Shown here: one piece after another, positions 8,146-8,715 of the stretch
Layout of the letters: each line of letters opens with the position of its first letter
Numbering within the stretch: position 1 is the stretch's first letter
Assembly (NCBI GenBank): GCA_023401045.1
Contig: JAEXEM010000215.1
Coordinates: 1-8,715, forward strand
Length of the DNA: 8,715 nucleotides
Reading direction: 5' to 3'
DNA from: Actinomycetes bacterium
Lineage (GTDB): Bacteria > Actinomycetota > Actinomycetes > Actinomycetales > Cellulomonadaceae
Position numbers and translations under genes: made by a program
Notes under the pieces: model-generated
Seen by the model: the letters and a program-made list of their open reading frames with translations, nothing else
The model's database searches: none
Told to the model about the DNA's origin: nothing

Positions 8146-8451
8146 CTACACGTCCGTGAACACCTCGGACACGACGACGAGCAGGACGAGGATCCCGACG
8201 GCGACGAGCAGCCCCCAGCGCCACCACCAGTGGATCGTCGCCCGGCCCTCCGGGTCGAGCGCTGCGGCGTCGGCGGCCGTCACCGGGGCCTGGGCCCAGC
8301 CGGCGTCGGTCGCCGTCGCGAGCGAGGCGCCCGCCGGCCACGAGATCCGGAACAGCCAGAACAGGTGGACGTAGCCGAACGTCCGTACGAGCGCCCGTCC
8401 CGGCTCGATCTCGTGCACCTTGGAGCGCTTGCCCCATCCGAAGAAGATCAC
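8146..8451 (-). CDS. Small membrane protein of unknown function
   Basis: I do not recognise a named family for this 101-residue protein. It starts at GTG 8451, with a good GAGGTG Shine-Dalgarno 5 bases upstream. The N-terminal 40 residues are basic and aromatic ([20 protein letters not shown], then [15 protein letters not shown]). They look conserved in style and may lie along the membrane. A polar Ala/Asp-rich linker (41-70) follows. A tryptophan cluster (WWWRW, 75-79) then opens a single transmembrane helix (about 78-97, mostly Leu/Val), leaving a very short acidic C-tail. No signal peptide cleavage site or catalytic motif is visible. It lies upstream of the gcv operon on the same strand but is separated from it by about 400 bases, hairpins and the riboswitch, so a link to glycine metabolism is not implied. 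The reading frame, start site and membrane helix support a real gene. Confidence 0.75.
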   Translation of the reverse strand: MIFFGWGKRSKVHEIEPGRALVRTFGYVHLFWLFRISWPAGASLATATDAGWAQAPVTAADAAALDPEGRATIHWWWRWGLLVAVGILVLLVVVSEVFTDV

Positions 8452-8497
8452 GCTGCCACCTCACGAAGGACGTCCGCGTCCCGCGCGGGTCGCCGAG

Positions 8498-8503
8498 AGC
8501 CTA
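8498..8503 (-). promoter_or_regulatory. Candidate -10 element for the small membrane protein gene
   Basis: TAGGCT on the - strand fits TANNNT and would start transcription near 8491, about 40 bases before the GTG at 8451. It overlaps a small dyad (GAGCC at 8497-8501, GGCTC at 8505-8509). No clear -35 is seen. Confidence 0.22.
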
Positions 8504-8561
8504 GGGCTCCGGAGGGCGCGACATGTGGGGGTTCCGCCCGATTCACACGTCCGGACGCTGT

Positions 8562-8581
8562 CCCGCCACGTGCGGGGCGGG
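8562..8581 (-). terminator. Hairpin downstream of the truncated membrane protein gene
   Basis: CCCGCC (8562-8567) and GGCGGG (8576-8581) form a 6-bp stem with an 8-base loop, only 3 bases past the stop of the gene at the right edge. It is a plausible terminator without a U-run. Confidence 0.35.
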
Positions 8582-8584
8582 CGC

Positions 8585-8715
8585 TCAGAGCAGGCCGAGC
8601 GCCGCCTGCACCGCCAGGCTCGTCACCGCGACCGCCAGCGACAGCGCCCCGCCGAGCGCGAGCGGCCGCCAGCCGGCCCGCCGCAGCGCGTCCACCGGGG
8701 TGAGCAGCCCGACCC
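8585..8715 (-). CDS. C-terminal end of an integral membrane protein, probably YeiH/UPF0324-type transporter (partial)
   Basis: The last 43 codons of a gene enter from the right edge of the window and end in TGA at 8585-8587. The visible tail reads TPVDALRRAGWRPLALGG, then a hydrophobic helix rich in Leu, Ala and Val (LSLAVAVTSLAVQAALGLL) that ends the protein. An ALRR-GWRPLALG linker before a final helix resembles the C-terminus of the YeiH putative sulfate exporter family, in which a similar phrase precedes the last membrane span. With so little sequence this is a suggestion only. That it is the C-terminus of a multi-span membrane protein is more secure. It is on the same strand as the small membrane protein gene, about 130 bases upstream of it, with a hairpin between them. 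Confidence 0.6.
   Translation of the reverse strand, partial: VGLLTPVDALRRAGWRPLALGGALSLAVAVTSLAVQAALGLL

Noticed and set aside
7748..8464. Upstream in-frame extension of gcvP by 239 codons
   Set aside because: The stretch contains the tandem glycine riboswitch and overlaps the small membrane protein gene. GcvP homology begins only after the GTG at 7747.
7990..8703. A 237-codon + strand open frame over the riboswitch and the small membrane protein gene
   Set aside because: It has no domain, an Arg/Pro-rich composition, and runs antisense to a riboswitch and a better-supported gene.

Overview
The window is very GC-rich DNA in which nearly every reading frame is open on both strands. Codon third positions are dominated by G and C, GTG starts are common, and hairpin terminators lack U-tails. 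This suggests a high-GC actinobacterium. A Micrococcales member such as a Cellulomonas relative is my best guess, but that rests on general resemblance, not on a marker gene.

Layout, left to right. (1) 93-1250, + strand: a MalY/PatB-type PLP-dependent C-S lyase. It follows a strong hairpin (20-48) and faces a long hairpin (1292-1325) shared with the convergent gene to its right. (2) 1354-1815, - strand: a small heat-shock protein (Hsp20) with a near-canonical CIRCE operator (1911-1937) upstream, so HrcA control is likely. (3) 1986-2432, - strand: a MutT-like Nudix hydrolase with a perfect Nudix box. (4) 2605-2841, - strand: a 78-residue protein that is little more than a LuxR-type helix-turn-helix, with a long, structured upstream region. 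(5) 3160-7747, - strand: the glycine cleavage operon in the order gcvP-gcvT-gcvH, preceded by a tandem glycine riboswitch (about 7793-8047). (6) 8146-8451, - strand: a small one-helix membrane protein of unknown function. (7) 8585-8715, - strand: the C-terminal end of a membrane protein cut by the window edge, probably a YeiH-type transporter.

How the genes work together: GcvP decarboxylates glycine and loads the aminomethyl group on the lipoyl arm of GcvH, and GcvT transfers the methylene to tetrahydrofolate and releases ammonia. The fourth protein, dihydrolipoyl dehydrogenase, is not in this window. The tandem riboswitch should couple expression to glycine, usually by switching the operon on when glycine is abundant. 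The other genes are probably separate transcription units.

I see no CRISPR array, insertion sequence, integrase, phage gene, tRNA, rRNA or defence cassette. The window reads as ordinary core chromosome. I did not find a plausible undescribed multi-gene system. The points most worth a second look are regulatory: the CIRCE-controlled Hsp20, the riboswitch and its possible expression platform, and the free-standing LuxR helix-turn-helix protein just behind the gcv operon.
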